In this document: piece by piece, positions 32,498 through 40,128 of the stretch
Position numbering within the stretch: the stretch's first letter is position 1
How the letters are laid out: the number at the start of each line of letters is the position of its first letter
Assembly (NCBI GenBank): GCA_964643615.1
Contig: CAZXTR010000005.1
Coordinates: forward strand, 1 to 46,918
Source: CAZXTR01 sp964643615
GTDB taxonomy: Bacteria > Pseudomonadota > Alphaproteobacteria > CAAHEQ01 > UBA3637
Length of the DNA stretch: 46,918 nucleotides
Direction: 5' to 3'
The notes under the pieces: model-generated
Databases searched by the model: none
Told to the model about the DNA's origin: nothing
What the model saw: the letters and a program-made list of their open reading frames with translations, nothing else
Translations under genes and position numbers: made by a program

Positions 32498-32683
32498 ATG
32501 TCAAAACAACAAATCATTTTGAACGATTCGGAACGTCAACCTTGTGAAGTGTGGACTCGCGTAATGGGATATTTTCGTCCTGTGAGCCACTTTAATAAAG
32601 GGAAACAAAGTGAATTTAGCGAACGTGTTTTCTTTTCTGAAAGAAAATATATGCAAGCAGGATATTTAACAAAAGTGGCATAA
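32498..32683 (+). CDS. Small protein resembling the C-terminal glycyl-radical tail of NrdD (61 aa)
   Basis: Residues 19-36 read WTRVMGYFRPVSHFNKGK and are followed by SEFSERVFF. This matches the end of anaerobic ribonucleotide reductase NrdD, where RVxGY carries the glycyl-radical Gly and RPVxxFNxGKxxEFxxR follows. Gly24 is the equivalent. The two CxxC zinc pairs that precede this tail in NrdD are absent; only Cys16 is present. Standalone proteins of this type occur in alphaproteobacteria and are often annotated as NrdD, though far too short to be a reductase. GGAAGG lies 5 nt before the ATG. A spare-part or accessory role, like GrcA for pyruvate formate-lyase, is only an analogy. Confidence 0.75.
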   Translation: MSKQQIILNDSERQPCEVWTRVMGYFRPVSHFNKGKQSEFSERVFFSERKYMQAGYLTKVA

Positions 32684-32703
32684 TCTTTTTAAACGATTCG
32701 TTG

Positions 32704-33135
32704 ATGAAAAAAATTGAAATTTATACCGATGGTGCATGTAGTGGAAACCCAGGAGAAGGCGGATGGGGTGTGTTGTTACGCTATAAAGGAACGGAAAAAG
32801 AATTGTATGGTCGAGACAGTCAAACAACGAACAATCGTATGGAATTGACGGCAGTGATTCGTGCTTTGGAAGATTTAAAGGAACCTTGCAATATCGATTT
32901 ATATACGGATAGTCAATATGTAATGAAGGGGTTTAATGAGTGGTTGCCGGGATGGATTGCTAAAAAATGGAAAACAGCGTCTAAAAACCCCGTTATGAAT
33001 GTGGATTTATGGCAAAAATTAATCGAAGTTGCACGTCCGCATGTTATTCATTGGACGTGGGTCAAAGGGCATGCGGGGCACCCTGAAAATGAACGTGTGG
33101 ATGCTTTAGCTCGAAAACTTATTGGGTCTTATTAG
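32704..33135 (+). CDS. rnhA: Ribonuclease HI
   Basis: A 143-aa endonuclease that cuts RNA in RNA-DNA hybrids. The catalytic residues are all present: IYTDGACSGNPGEGGWG (first Asp, residue 8), NNRMELTAVI (Glu about 47), LYTDSQYV (Asp about 69), and WVKGHAGHPENERVDALA (His about 120, Asp about 130). Length is standard. ATG 32704 is preferred over the TTG one codon upstream. It overlaps the convergent DsbD-like gene by 17 nt. Confidence 0.96.
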   Translation: MKKIEIYTDGACSGNPGEGGWGVLLRYKGTEKELYGRDSQTTNNRMELTAVIRALEDLKEPCNIDLYTDSQYVMKGFNEWLPGWIAKKWKTASKNPVMNVDLWQKLIEVARPHVIHWTWVKGHAGHPENERVDALARKLIGSY

Positions 33136-34972
33136 AATAAGCTGGATAGTGTTTGAAAAAATCTGACATTTCATAATCTTCGATGAATGCCGGAACCGTT
33201 TTGCCGTTGGGGAAAGTTGATGTGTATAGTGTCGATTGTGGATAAATCAAATGATGAACGTTGGCATATAAAAAAAGCTCTTGTTTAGAAATCAAATTTT
33301 TAGAAACACCGATAAAGCGCATATTCGCCTTGGCAATTGTACATGTAACGCACCATTGTGGCCCCGATAATTCTAAGGCAATTTTATTGTTGTGGATATT
33401 TTTTTGAATAGTTTCTCTTGATGAAAGAGGGATGTCGATAAGTGTGTTCAATCCTGTTGATATAATCATCAATAAGAACCAAAAAGCCGATATTAATAGG
33501 GGCAACTTTATATATGGTTTTTTTATTTTTTGATTAAAAAAAGCTAGCCAGACACCCCAGTGCGGATGAATTAAAATGATTAAATAAGGTATGCAAACAA
33601 ATAAACCCAAACCCCCTCCCAATAACGCAAAATCAAATGGATGGTGTAGTGCTTTGTTCCACAAGGGAGCAATGTAATTTAAAGGCGCGATAATTGTTAA
33701 AATTGTGCAAGTTAAAGGTGTGATTGCAATCGGATAAAAATAAGCTGTGATGAAAATCATTCCACATGTTATCATCCAAAATGGAGAATACCAGGTCCCA
33801 AAGGGAACAGGGTAACACATAAAAACAATGCTGATTCCTAATGGAATAAAAAAAAGCCATGGCACGGTTTGGATAGCTTGCCGTTGGGCTGTTTTGTCGT
33901 TGGGGGCGTTGAAAGTTAATAACAAAATTAATAGAGGTGAGAAAAATGAAAGTGTCAAAAATGTGCTTATTCCAAACGTTGGTGGTTTGGATGGGGGTGA
34001 TATAAAAAGAGATGGAGTCCCGTCTTGAATCGTTATGTTGTTTTGTACAAATTGATTGCCACTGTGAAACAAAATACGTACATTTTCACTTTTTAATGAA
34101 GGCATTGTTTCCAACCGAATAACAGCTTTGTTTTTTTCGATAAAAAAATCATTGATTTTTTGGGTAAAAGGTATTTGCGTATCTATGAAAAATTGTACAG
34201 TCTTAATAGTGTCTTCCATGTTTGCTTCGATATGTAAAGTTCTGTCGGGTGCGATAAAAGCGTTCAATTGTTTGTTTGAAACGGACTTAGGGATAGCTTG
34301 AAATGCTTTGTTAATATAGGATCGGTAAGGTGAGATGTATCCTGTTGATGCTTTCAATTCAATGGGGACAATGATGCTGACGTTTTGACATGCCCTTTGA
34401 TAGCAAGCCGTGGTTTGAAAGTTAAGTTTTAAAATAACATTTTTGGACGGAGTGACGTCAATTAAAATAGGAAAAGCAACATTGTTGATATAGGGTTTAT
34501 CTTTTTCAAATGGCGGCAATATGGATTCGAAAAAAGAAAAATTATGAATGTTTTTTTGTTGTTGAATTGTAGCAATTGGATGACTTATTTTCCAGTCATT
34601 TCGAATAGATACATTCAAAGTTAGCGGAATTTGTTTTTGCCCTTCTGTTCCTGTTAGCGCAGATAAAAGTTGAACAAAACCAAAAGGGGTGTCGATTTTT
34701 TCACCTTGTCCATCTAGACCTGTTAAAGGACTAATGCCTTTCTCGTCCCAAAACAGAAAAGCCAATGGATGGAATTTGGTCCTTTGTACCTCTTGAGGTG
34801 TTTGTTGGTGTAAGGATGTAATTTTTTCGCGCCCTTGTTCAATGAATGAATCCGCAGCATGAATCACCTTTGCCCATGCGGGGCTGTCCGACGATGCTTT
34901 TGTAAAAGGCGCTTCCTCTGCATGCAAAATTAAAGGAGATAACAAAAAAATTAACAATAGAAAATGTTTCAT
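33119..34972 (-). CDS. DsbD/ScsB-like membrane thiol-disulfide protein with altered membrane core
   Basis: A 617-aa protein: signal peptide (MKHFLLLIFLLSPLILHAEE), a periplasmic domain with a Cys pair (ACYQRAC, C190/C195) as in DsbD-alpha, about eight membrane helices (about 335-515), and a C-terminal thioredoxin-like domain with WCVTC (C541/C544). The order matches DsbD/ScsB, which carry electrons from cytoplasmic thioredoxin to the periplasm. In the membrane part, the segments that should carry the paired redox Cys (PC motifs in DsbD/ScsB) read FFSPLLILL and YPIAITPL, so both look substituted; other Cys occur nearby (FMCYP, PLTCT). ATG 34972 is chosen for the signal peptide. A promoter -10 box lies 8 nt upstream, with no ribosome-binding site. 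Confidence 0.75.
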   Translation of the reverse strand: MKHFLLLIFLLSPLILHAEEAPFTKASSDSPAWAKVIHAADSFIEQGREKITSLHQQTPQEVQRTKFHPLAFLFWDEKGISPLTGLDGQGEKIDTPFGFVQLLSALTGTEGQKQIPLTLNVSIRNDWKISHPIATIQQQKNIHNFSFFESILPPFEKDKPYINNVAFPILIDVTPSKNVILKLNFQTTACYQRACQNVSIIVPIELKASTGYISPYRSYINKAFQAIPKSVSNKQLNAFIAPDRTLHIEANMEDTIKTVQFFIDTQIPFTQKINDFFIEKNKAVIRLETMPSLKSENVRILFHSGNQFVQNNITIQDGTPSLFISPPSKPPTFGISTFLTLSFFSPLLILLLTFNAPNDKTAQRQAIQTVPWLFFIPLGISIVFMCYPVPFGTWYSPFWMITCGMIFITAYFYPIAITPLTCTILTIIAPLNYIAPLWNKALHHPFDFALLGGGLGLFVCIPYLIILIHPHWGVWLAFFNQKIKKPYIKLPLLISAFWFLLMIISTGLNTLIDIPLSSRETIQKNIHNNKIALELSGPQWCVTCTIAKANMRFIGVSKNLISKQELFLYANVHHLIYPQSTLYTSTFPNGKTVPAFIEDYEMSDFFKHYPAYSNKTQ

Positions 34973-34980
34973 AAATTGAC

Positions 34981-35008
34981 TATATATAAAAAACCTTGAT
35001 TTTGTCAA
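34981..35008 (-). promoter_or_regulatory. Promoter of the DsbD-like gene (leaderless candidate)
   Basis: On the minus strand, TTGACA (35008-35003), a 16-bp spacer and TATATA (34986-34981) are followed by 8 nt and the ATG. There is no Shine-Dalgarno. It overlaps the divergent infC promoter. Confidence 0.55.
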
Positions 35009-35023
35009 AAAAATAAGTATGAT
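34996..35023 (+). promoter_or_regulatory. infC promoter
   Basis: TTGATT (34996-35001), a 16-bp spacer and TATGAT (35018-35023) give an infC leader of about 55 nt. The box is interleaved with the divergent promoter of the DsbD-like gene, so the two genes probably compete for polymerase. Confidence 0.5.
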
Positions 35024-35071
35024 GGTACGACTATAAGGTTATCCCTTTGTGGATTTTGTGTCAAAAAAGAA

Positions 35072-35087
35072 AAAGGAGGTCACAATA
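35072..35087 (+). promoter_or_regulatory. infC ribosome-binding site with AUA start codon
   Basis: A near-perfect anti-16S match, AAAGGAGGT (35072-35080), is followed by CACA and ATA. No ATG, GTG or TTG lies at a usable distance downstream. The upstream in-frame GTG codons (35049, 35058) have no Shine-Dalgarno. AUA/AUU/AUC starts are the known basis of IF3 autoregulation in other bacteria. Confidence 0.65.
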
Positions 35088-35636
35088 GTTATCGAAAATA
35101 ATACAAGCCTTGGTTCAAACAACGATGATGGGCCGAAGGCAAATGGTGCTATTACTGCTAGAGAAGTGCGGTTGATATTGGCAGATGGAGCAAATGTCGG
35201 TGTCGTCCCTGTGCGAGAGGCTATACAAAAAGCAAAACAATTCGGATTGGATCTGGTCGAAATTTCTTGTTCAGGAGATCAGAGTGTTTGTAAAATTTTG
35301 GATTTGGGAAAATACAAATACGAATTACAAAAAAGAAAAAATGAAGCCAAAAAGAAACAAAAAGTTGTCGAAGTTAAAGAATTAAAACTAACTCCAATGA
35401 TTGATGTTCATGATTATGAGGTAAAATTAAAAAGCGCGCGTCGCTTTTTGGAAGAAGGCAACAAAGTGAAGTTTTATTTACGTTTTCGAGGACGTGAAAT
35501 GTCTTATCAACAACAAGGAATTGATGTTTTAAAACGTATTAAAACGGATTTGGCTTCATTTGGTAAGGTGGAGCAAGAACCGAAACTGGAAGGTAAAGCA
35601 ATGGGTATGTTGGTTGTCCCATCAAATAGTAGTTAA
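35085..35636 (+). CDS. infC: Translation initiation factor IF-3, non-canonical start
   Basis: IF-3 (183 aa from the AUA) binds the 30S subunit and rejects non-canonical start codons and initiator mismatches. The IF3-N domain is visible (ITAREVRLILADG, VVPVREAIQKAKQFGLDLVEIS) with VCKILDLGKYKYELQK, then a basic linker and the IF3-C domain (ELKLTPMIDVHDYEVKLKSA, FLRFRGREM-type segment KFYLRFRGREMSYQQQG). The start is placed at AUA 35085 because of the spacing to AAAGGAGGT; an AUC two codons later is the alternative. rpmI and rplT, usually downstream of infC, are absent, and infC is a single gene here. It overlaps the convergent J-domain gene by 4 nt. Confidence 0.92.
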   Translation: MVIENNTSLGSNNDDGPKANGAITAREVRLILADGANVGVVPVREAIQKAKQFGLDLVEISCSGDQSVCKILDLGKYKYELQKRKNEAKKKQKVVEVKELKLTPMIDVHDYEVKLKSARRFLEEGNKVKFYLRFRGREMSYQQQGIDVLKRIKTDLASFGKVEQEPKLEGKAMGMLVVPSNSS

Positions 35637-36178
35637 TGGTTTGCTTTTAATGCTTTAATGAGTATATTATAAGCGGATGAAACTTGTTTGAAAGTTTCTT
35701 CCGCTTTTTTATTGCCTCCGGTTTTGTCGGGGTGATATTTTTTTGCAAGTTTCTTGTAGCTTTTTTTAACGCTTTCTGTTGTGATAGGGGGAGTTAAATT
35801 TAATGTTTGTATTGCTTCTAAAAAAGCTGTGGTCATCTGTGCTTTTGAGTTGCTTTTCTTAGATTTTTTCGAAGTATAGCTAAAATGTCCTAATAAATCA
35901 AAGGAGTCTTTTATCCTTTTTGAATATAAATCGTTGATTTTCCAAGTAGGCCGATGCCCGACTAAATCTGCATCCATTTCTTGTTCGATTTCATGTTGAG
36001 AAAGGCCGGCGTAAAAATTCCACGATTTATTGTATTCTTGTACGTGTTCCAAACAAAAGTAGTAATGGCTTTTTAATGATCTGTCCTTTGGCGCCTTGAA
36101 AAGTCCTTCGTTTGAGCAATCAGTAGAATCGCAAGGTCTGTAGTGTAAGGTTGTTTTTTCTTTTTTTGCTTTTTTCAT
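35633..36178 (-). CDS. J-domain protein (181 aa)
   Basis: The C-terminal J-domain (about 127-180) contains SVKKSYKKLAKKYHPDKTGG with the HPD tripeptide that stimulates DnaK ATPase. The N-terminal region has YRPCDSTDCSNEGLFKAP and FCLEHVQEYNKSWNFYAGL, the pattern of a short alphaproteobacterial J-domain family whose N-terminal Cys residues may bind a metal. Its client is unknown. There is no membrane segment. The start is the ATG of MKKAKKEK; no strong ribosome-binding site is seen. It overlaps infC's end by 4 nt (convergent). Confidence 0.85.
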   Translation of the reverse strand: MKKAKKEKTTLHYRPCDSTDCSNEGLFKAPKDRSLKSHYYFCLEHVQEYNKSWNFYAGLSQHEIEQEMDADLVGHRPTWKINDLYSKRIKDSFDLLGHFSYTSKKSKKSNSKAQMTTAFLEAIQTLNLTPPITTESVKKSYKKLAKKYHPDKTGGNKKAEETFKQVSSAYNILIKALKANH

Positions 36179-36824
36179 TTTTTGTTTTTTCTCTTATTTG
36201 AAGAAAAATAAAGTATTCAGGCTGTAATATTGTGTTATAGTTCTTATAATAATTGTGTACATGGATTCTCCCTACAGAATCGACAAGTTTTTAACATATA
36301 GAATGTAAAGGGATAAAACAATGCTGTTGTATAAAAATATTGTTGTTAGTAGTCGATAGACGAGTATGGGATTAGGTGAAAAACATGGCTTGTGTTGTCT
36401 GGTATTTGAAAAAGAGAAAAACATCTCTTTGTATAAATTGCATTTTTGGATTGATACATTCAAAATGAAATCCTGGATTGTTTTTGGCAATGCGATTGTT
36501 TGTGTTGACCTATTGTTGGCGTTCTTTAGTAAGGCATGAAATTCAATATGAATCCCGTTGTTGAAGCCATCCCAACTTTCGAGTAGAACAAGTTTTAAAT
36601 ATTGTTAGGGATTCAACTTTCCCAATTGATTTAACGTTTTGTTGGATCCTTTTAATATAATAATTAATGTTATATGTAGTTTTTGAGGATTAAATAAATC
36701 TAACCTTTGTTGTTTTTTATCTTTTTTTATCCAAAGTAAACAAAAAAAAGACGTTTTTGAATTTTATACTAGTATTTTCCCTTTTTTTTATATAAGATAA
36801 ACAAAAAATGAAAAGGTGAGGAAA
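36179..36824. other. Gene-poor AT-rich spacer upstream of the coupling-protein operon
   Basis: About 645 bp without a convincing gene. It contains a short hairpin GATTCT-CCCTAC-AGAATC (about 36253-36270), a 57-codon frame on the plus strand (36366-36539) without a ribosome-binding site, and a 10-bp palindrome ATACTAGTAT (36766-36775) about 50 bp before the operon start. The palindrome could be an operator. No clear -35/-10 pair is visible. The region may hold remnants of lost genes. Confidence 0.4.
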
Positions 36825-37946
36825 ATGACTTTAAAATCACTGAGACGCAATACATTTATCTTTATTGTTTGGAGCTTGTCTTATTTTTTCTGGCTTCATT
36901 GGTTTTTGCTAACCAATTGGGGTTTTGAATTATTTTGGGCTGGGCATTGGCATTACATTTTTCAACAATGGTGGTATGAAGGTTGGGTTATTAAAGGAGC
37001 TTATTTTTGGGTATTCTTTATTGCGTTGTTTTTGTCCATCCCTTTTTGGATTTTGGGTTTCTGTCTTTTTGCCTCTTTCGATTATAAAAAATGGGCAGAG
37101 CGCTTATTCTGGACTCAAATTTATCAAAAAAAGATTAAAAATTTAAAAAAAGCTAATTCTAAAATGCGTACCCATAAAAAGAAATCCTATAAAGAAATTC
37201 GTCCAATTCCTTTGTCAAATACAGTGGCATCTATGAATATGCAAACGTCCCAAGATTATATTTTTGGGGAAAAACAGTCTCTATCCAAAACAGATCAGTT
37301 TTTAGCCGACCCCCCCCATTTTTCACATAGGGAGCTGGATGAAAGAATGGAAGGTAATAAAAAAATGGATAGCTTGGATAATTTTAATCCATTTTCTGAA
37401 AACGATGCCCCGTCCGAAGATGTAGATGTCTTAAAAGATGATTTTGAGCCGTTGAATGAAAATTTGAAAGAGATTATGGAACGCTCTGGGTGCAAAGTTA
37501 TTTCAGATGTTGATTTTGATGGGGCAACCTTGGATTATGTTGCTGTGTCGGATTCGAAAATCTTTCTTGTAAAAAAAGATGATGAATTGGGGGAATGGTT
37601 GGCTGATGAAGAGCGTTTTAATGATGAAGATCCTTTATGGTTTTCCGAAAGTGCTCATCGTATTTCGCCCTTAATTTTGTTGGCACAAAAACAAAAAAAG
37701 CTTACTTCTACTTTAAAAAAAGAGGGAGTGACGGCGACTGTTAAAAGTATTTTGGTTAAAACACAAGGAAATATTATTAATGCTGAAGATATGCTTCCTA
37801 TTTGGGAAAAAATGAAAATGGTGGTTTGTCGTACAGGAAAAGGGCAGCCGGAAGAATTGCCATCATTCCAAGATGCTTTCCCGTCTAAAAATAAAAAACT
37901 ATCGGAAAGTGCTTTTAAAAAGATTCGTTCAATCTTATCTAAATAA
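36825..37946 (+). CDS. Two-TM protein with possible NERD-like C-terminal domain, first gene of T4CP operon
   Basis: A 373-aa protein of unrecognised family. Two membrane segments (about 12-34 and 58-84) are rich in Trp and Phe. A basic stretch (about 95-125) and an acidic linker (about 140-215) follow. The C-terminal domain (about 220-373) begins GCKVISDVDFDGATLDYVAV, then KIFLVKKDDELGEWLADEE; this layout (D-x-V, core strand with E/K pair, G-x-W) resembles NERD/restriction-like folds, but the catalytic Lys/Glu pair is uncertain. ATG 36825 follows TGAGGAAA. The virD4-like gene starts 12 nt after the stop, so a partner or cytoplasmic adaptor of the coupling ATPase is a fair inference. It does not look like DotM/IcmP. 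Confidence 0.7.
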   Translation: MTLKSLRRNTFIFIVWSLSYFFWLHWFLLTNWGFELFWAGHWHYIFQQWWYEGWVIKGAYFWVFFIALFLSIPFWILGFCLFASFDYKKWAERLFWTQIYQKKIKNLKKANSKMRTHKKKSYKEIRPIPLSNTVASMNMQTSQDYIFGEKQSLSKTDQFLADPPHFSHRELDERMEGNKKMDSLDNFNPFSENDAPSEDVDVLKDDFEPLNENLKEIMERSGCKVISDVDFDGATLDYVAVSDSKIFLVKKDDELGEWLADEERFNDEDPLWFSESAHRISPLILLAQKQKKLTSTLKKEGVTATVKSILVKTQGNIINAEDMLPIWEKMKMVVCRTGKGQPEELPSFQDAFPSKNKKLSESAFKKIRSILSK

Positions 37947-37958
37947 TAAGGGGAAAAA

Positions 37959-40124
37959 ATGGTTGTACAGCGTGGGTCAGAATATAGCGATAGAGATAAA
38001 GCGATTTCCCACTTGATTGTTTGGTTTGTTCTAGGGGGATTGGTAGGTTTTGTTTTATTGATTTTGCTAATCCCTTTTTGGAACATTTGGTTGAATGGAT
38101 TGTCAAGGCAATCCGTTGCTGATTCGTGGCAATTTTTGGTCATGACTTTTTCGAAAAAAGGGTATTTTATTAGTCAATATCTTCGTTTTTTCCATGTAAT
38201 GTGGAGAGGGTATAGCGCTTTGGGCCTTTTGTTGTTTTTTTCGCCGTTTATTGTTTGGTCATTTGTTTTTTGTGTCGCGTGGATTTTAAATCCATATGAT
38301 TTTATGGTTAAAACATTTGGTGGTGGACGATTGGCAACATATGCTGATGTCAAAAAAATGAAATTGTTTGACGGATTTGTGATTGTGCTCGGTCGTTTTA
38401 AAGGGAGGCTTTTAAAAATGCCTGAAACGTTGTCAGCATTGGTTGTGGCTCCTCCTGGGACTGGTAAAACAGTTGGAGTTGTGGTGCCGACGATTTTGGA
38501 ATCCCCTGGAATGAGCATCATTGTTAACGACCCCAAACCAGAATTGTGTTACAATACATCAGGATATCGTTCGACACAAGGCCCTGTATTCATTATCAAT
38601 TGGGGCGAAGAAGATAATCCATCTAAAGGAATTTATTACCCCAGTTGGAACCCTTTGTCGGCCAGTTGTTTGCCTCCTCCTGGGCCAGCACGTGATATGT
38701 ATATTGATAGTATGGTGGCAGTCATTGTTGAAGAGCCAAAAGGTGGGGCAGATCCTCACTGGTCAAAAACCGGACGTAATGCAATGTCTGGATTTTTACA
38801 TTTTATTTCTAGTAAATGTGAGCGTGCTCGCGCAAATGATTATTTCGTATCACGATTGATGGAAAATTCTTTTGATGACGAAGATGCTCGAGTGTTGAGT
38901 ACTTATTATGCTGAAATGCCCGATTTAAGCGCACAAACTGCTTTGCAAGCGATTCAAACAAATACGTTAACTTATGATAATTTTGTTCCTATCGGGACTT
39001 GGGAAGGATTGCCGGAAAATTGGCATGGTTGTGAACCTTGTATCGCGATGATTTTGGATTGGTTAAACGATACGCAAATGAAAATTGCTGCTGATATTAA
39101 ACGCAGAACACAAGAAGGTGATCAAATGGCTGCTTTGGCCGATCCTATGCGCGATGTGTTAGATTTTGCTGTTCAAGAATGTGCCCGGTACCATTATTCA
39201 CAACGAGCAATGTTGGAAATGAACCAATTATCTAGTACGCCGGATAAAGAACGCGGGTCTATTTTATCAACGGCCTTAACGGGGATTGGCGTGTTTAAAA
39301 ACTCAGCAGTTCGTGCGCGAACACGGTTTTCAGATTTTACTTTTCGTGACTTGAGGGGGATGAAAGACCCCATTACGGGGGAGATGAAGCCAGTATCTGT
39401 TTATTTGTCGGTGAACCAAGTTGATGCACGTGCTTTATCTGTAATTACAGGCGTTTTTATTGAATTGATGTCTTCATTTTTAATTGCAAATCCTCCTAAT
39501 CACGTGGGATCGGATGGGGTAAAAGCGGGGCCTTTCCCTGTTTTGTTCGTGTTGGATGAATTTCCTCAAATGCCGAAATTGTCAGCGGTGAAAGATGGCC
39601 CGGCTGTTGGGCGTGGACAAAAAGTTTCCTATTTGTTGATTGGCCAAGATCTAGGACAAATTTCTGGGCAATATGGTAAGGATGATTTGGAAACTATTAT
39701 TACAACAACGGCGGCAAAAGTTATTTTAGCTCAAAACAATGAACAAACCGCGCAACGGTTCGAAAAAATGATTGGGACAAAAACAATTCAAACCACTAGT
39801 TTCTCGGCACAAGAAGGTATTTTAGGATTTAATCCAAAGATGAGTCAAAGTGTTTCAAAACAATTGCAAAGTAGTTCGGTTGTAGGAACGTCGGATATGA
39901 TGAGTTTAGATGCTTTAAAACAATATGTGTTAATGCAAGGTTTTTTAAATCGGCCAATTTTAGCGGATGCTCCGCGGTTTTATTTGGAAAAAGGGATGAA
40001 TAAAAAATGCTCTTTACCTGCTGCACCATTCGTTCCTTATTGGATTGTAGCGCAACGTGAAAATACAGATATGGATGCTTTAGAAAGTTCATTGAATGAA
40101 GAACTGTCTAAATTAGGTGGGTAG
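37959..40124 (+). CDS. VirD4/TraG-type type IV secretion coupling ATPase
   Basis: A 721-aa inner-membrane ATPase that recruits substrates to a type IV secretion channel. Two or three N-terminal membrane helices (about 18-42, 84-110) are followed by GGGRLATYADVKKM, the usual VirD4 pre-core segment. Walker A is APPGTGKT (164-171), followed by NDPKPEL (about 190-196) and PSWNPL, then an all-alpha domain. The STALTGIGVFKNSAVRART segment and Walker B LFVLDEF (529-535) are present, with QDLGQI and TTTAAKVILAQN in the C-terminal core. All motifs of the T4SS DNA-transfer (TraG/VirD4) family are intact. No VirB genes occur in the window, so the channel must be encoded elsewhere. Its stop overlaps the next gene's ribosome-binding site. 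Confidence 0.93.
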   Translation: MVVQRGSEYSDRDKAISHLIVWFVLGGLVGFVLLILLIPFWNIWLNGLSRQSVADSWQFLVMTFSKKGYFISQYLRFFHVMWRGYSALGLLLFFSPFIVWSFVFCVAWILNPYDFMVKTFGGGRLATYADVKKMKLFDGFVIVLGRFKGRLLKMPETLSALVVAPPGTGKTVGVVVPTILESPGMSIIVNDPKPELCYNTSGYRSTQGPVFIINWGEEDNPSKGIYYPSWNPLSASCLPPPGPARDMYIDSMVAVIVEEPKGGADPHWSKTGRNAMSGFLHFISSKCERARANDYFVSRLMENSFDDEDARVLSTYYAEMPDLSAQTALQAIQTNTLTYDNFVPIGTWEGLPENWHGCEPCIAMILDWLNDTQMKIAADIKRRTQEGDQMAALADPMRDVLDFAVQECARYHYSQRAMLEMNQLSSTPDKERGSILSTALTGIGVFKNSAVRARTRFSDFTFRDLRGMKDPITGEMKPVSVYLSVNQVDARALSVITGVFIELMSSFLIANPPNHVGSDGVKAGPFPVLFVLDEFPQMPKLSAVKDGPAVGRGQKVSYLLIGQDLGQISGQYGKDDLETIITTTAAKVILAQNNEQTAQRFEKMIGTKTIQTTSFSAQEGILGFNPKMSQSVSKQLQSSSVVGTSDMMSLDALKQYVLMQGFLNRPILADAPRFYLEKGMNKKCSLPAAPFVPYWIVAQRENTDMDALESSLNEELSKLGG

Positions 40125-40128
40125 AAAA

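Noticed and set aside
36272..36490. 72-codon minus-strand frame in the spacer before the T4CP operon
   Set aside because: TTG start without a ribosome-binding site, and composition typical of AT-rich spacer.
36366..36539. 57-codon plus-strand frame (MGLGEKHGL...)
   Set aside because: No Shine-Dalgarno and no recognisable similarity; recorded only in the spacer entry.
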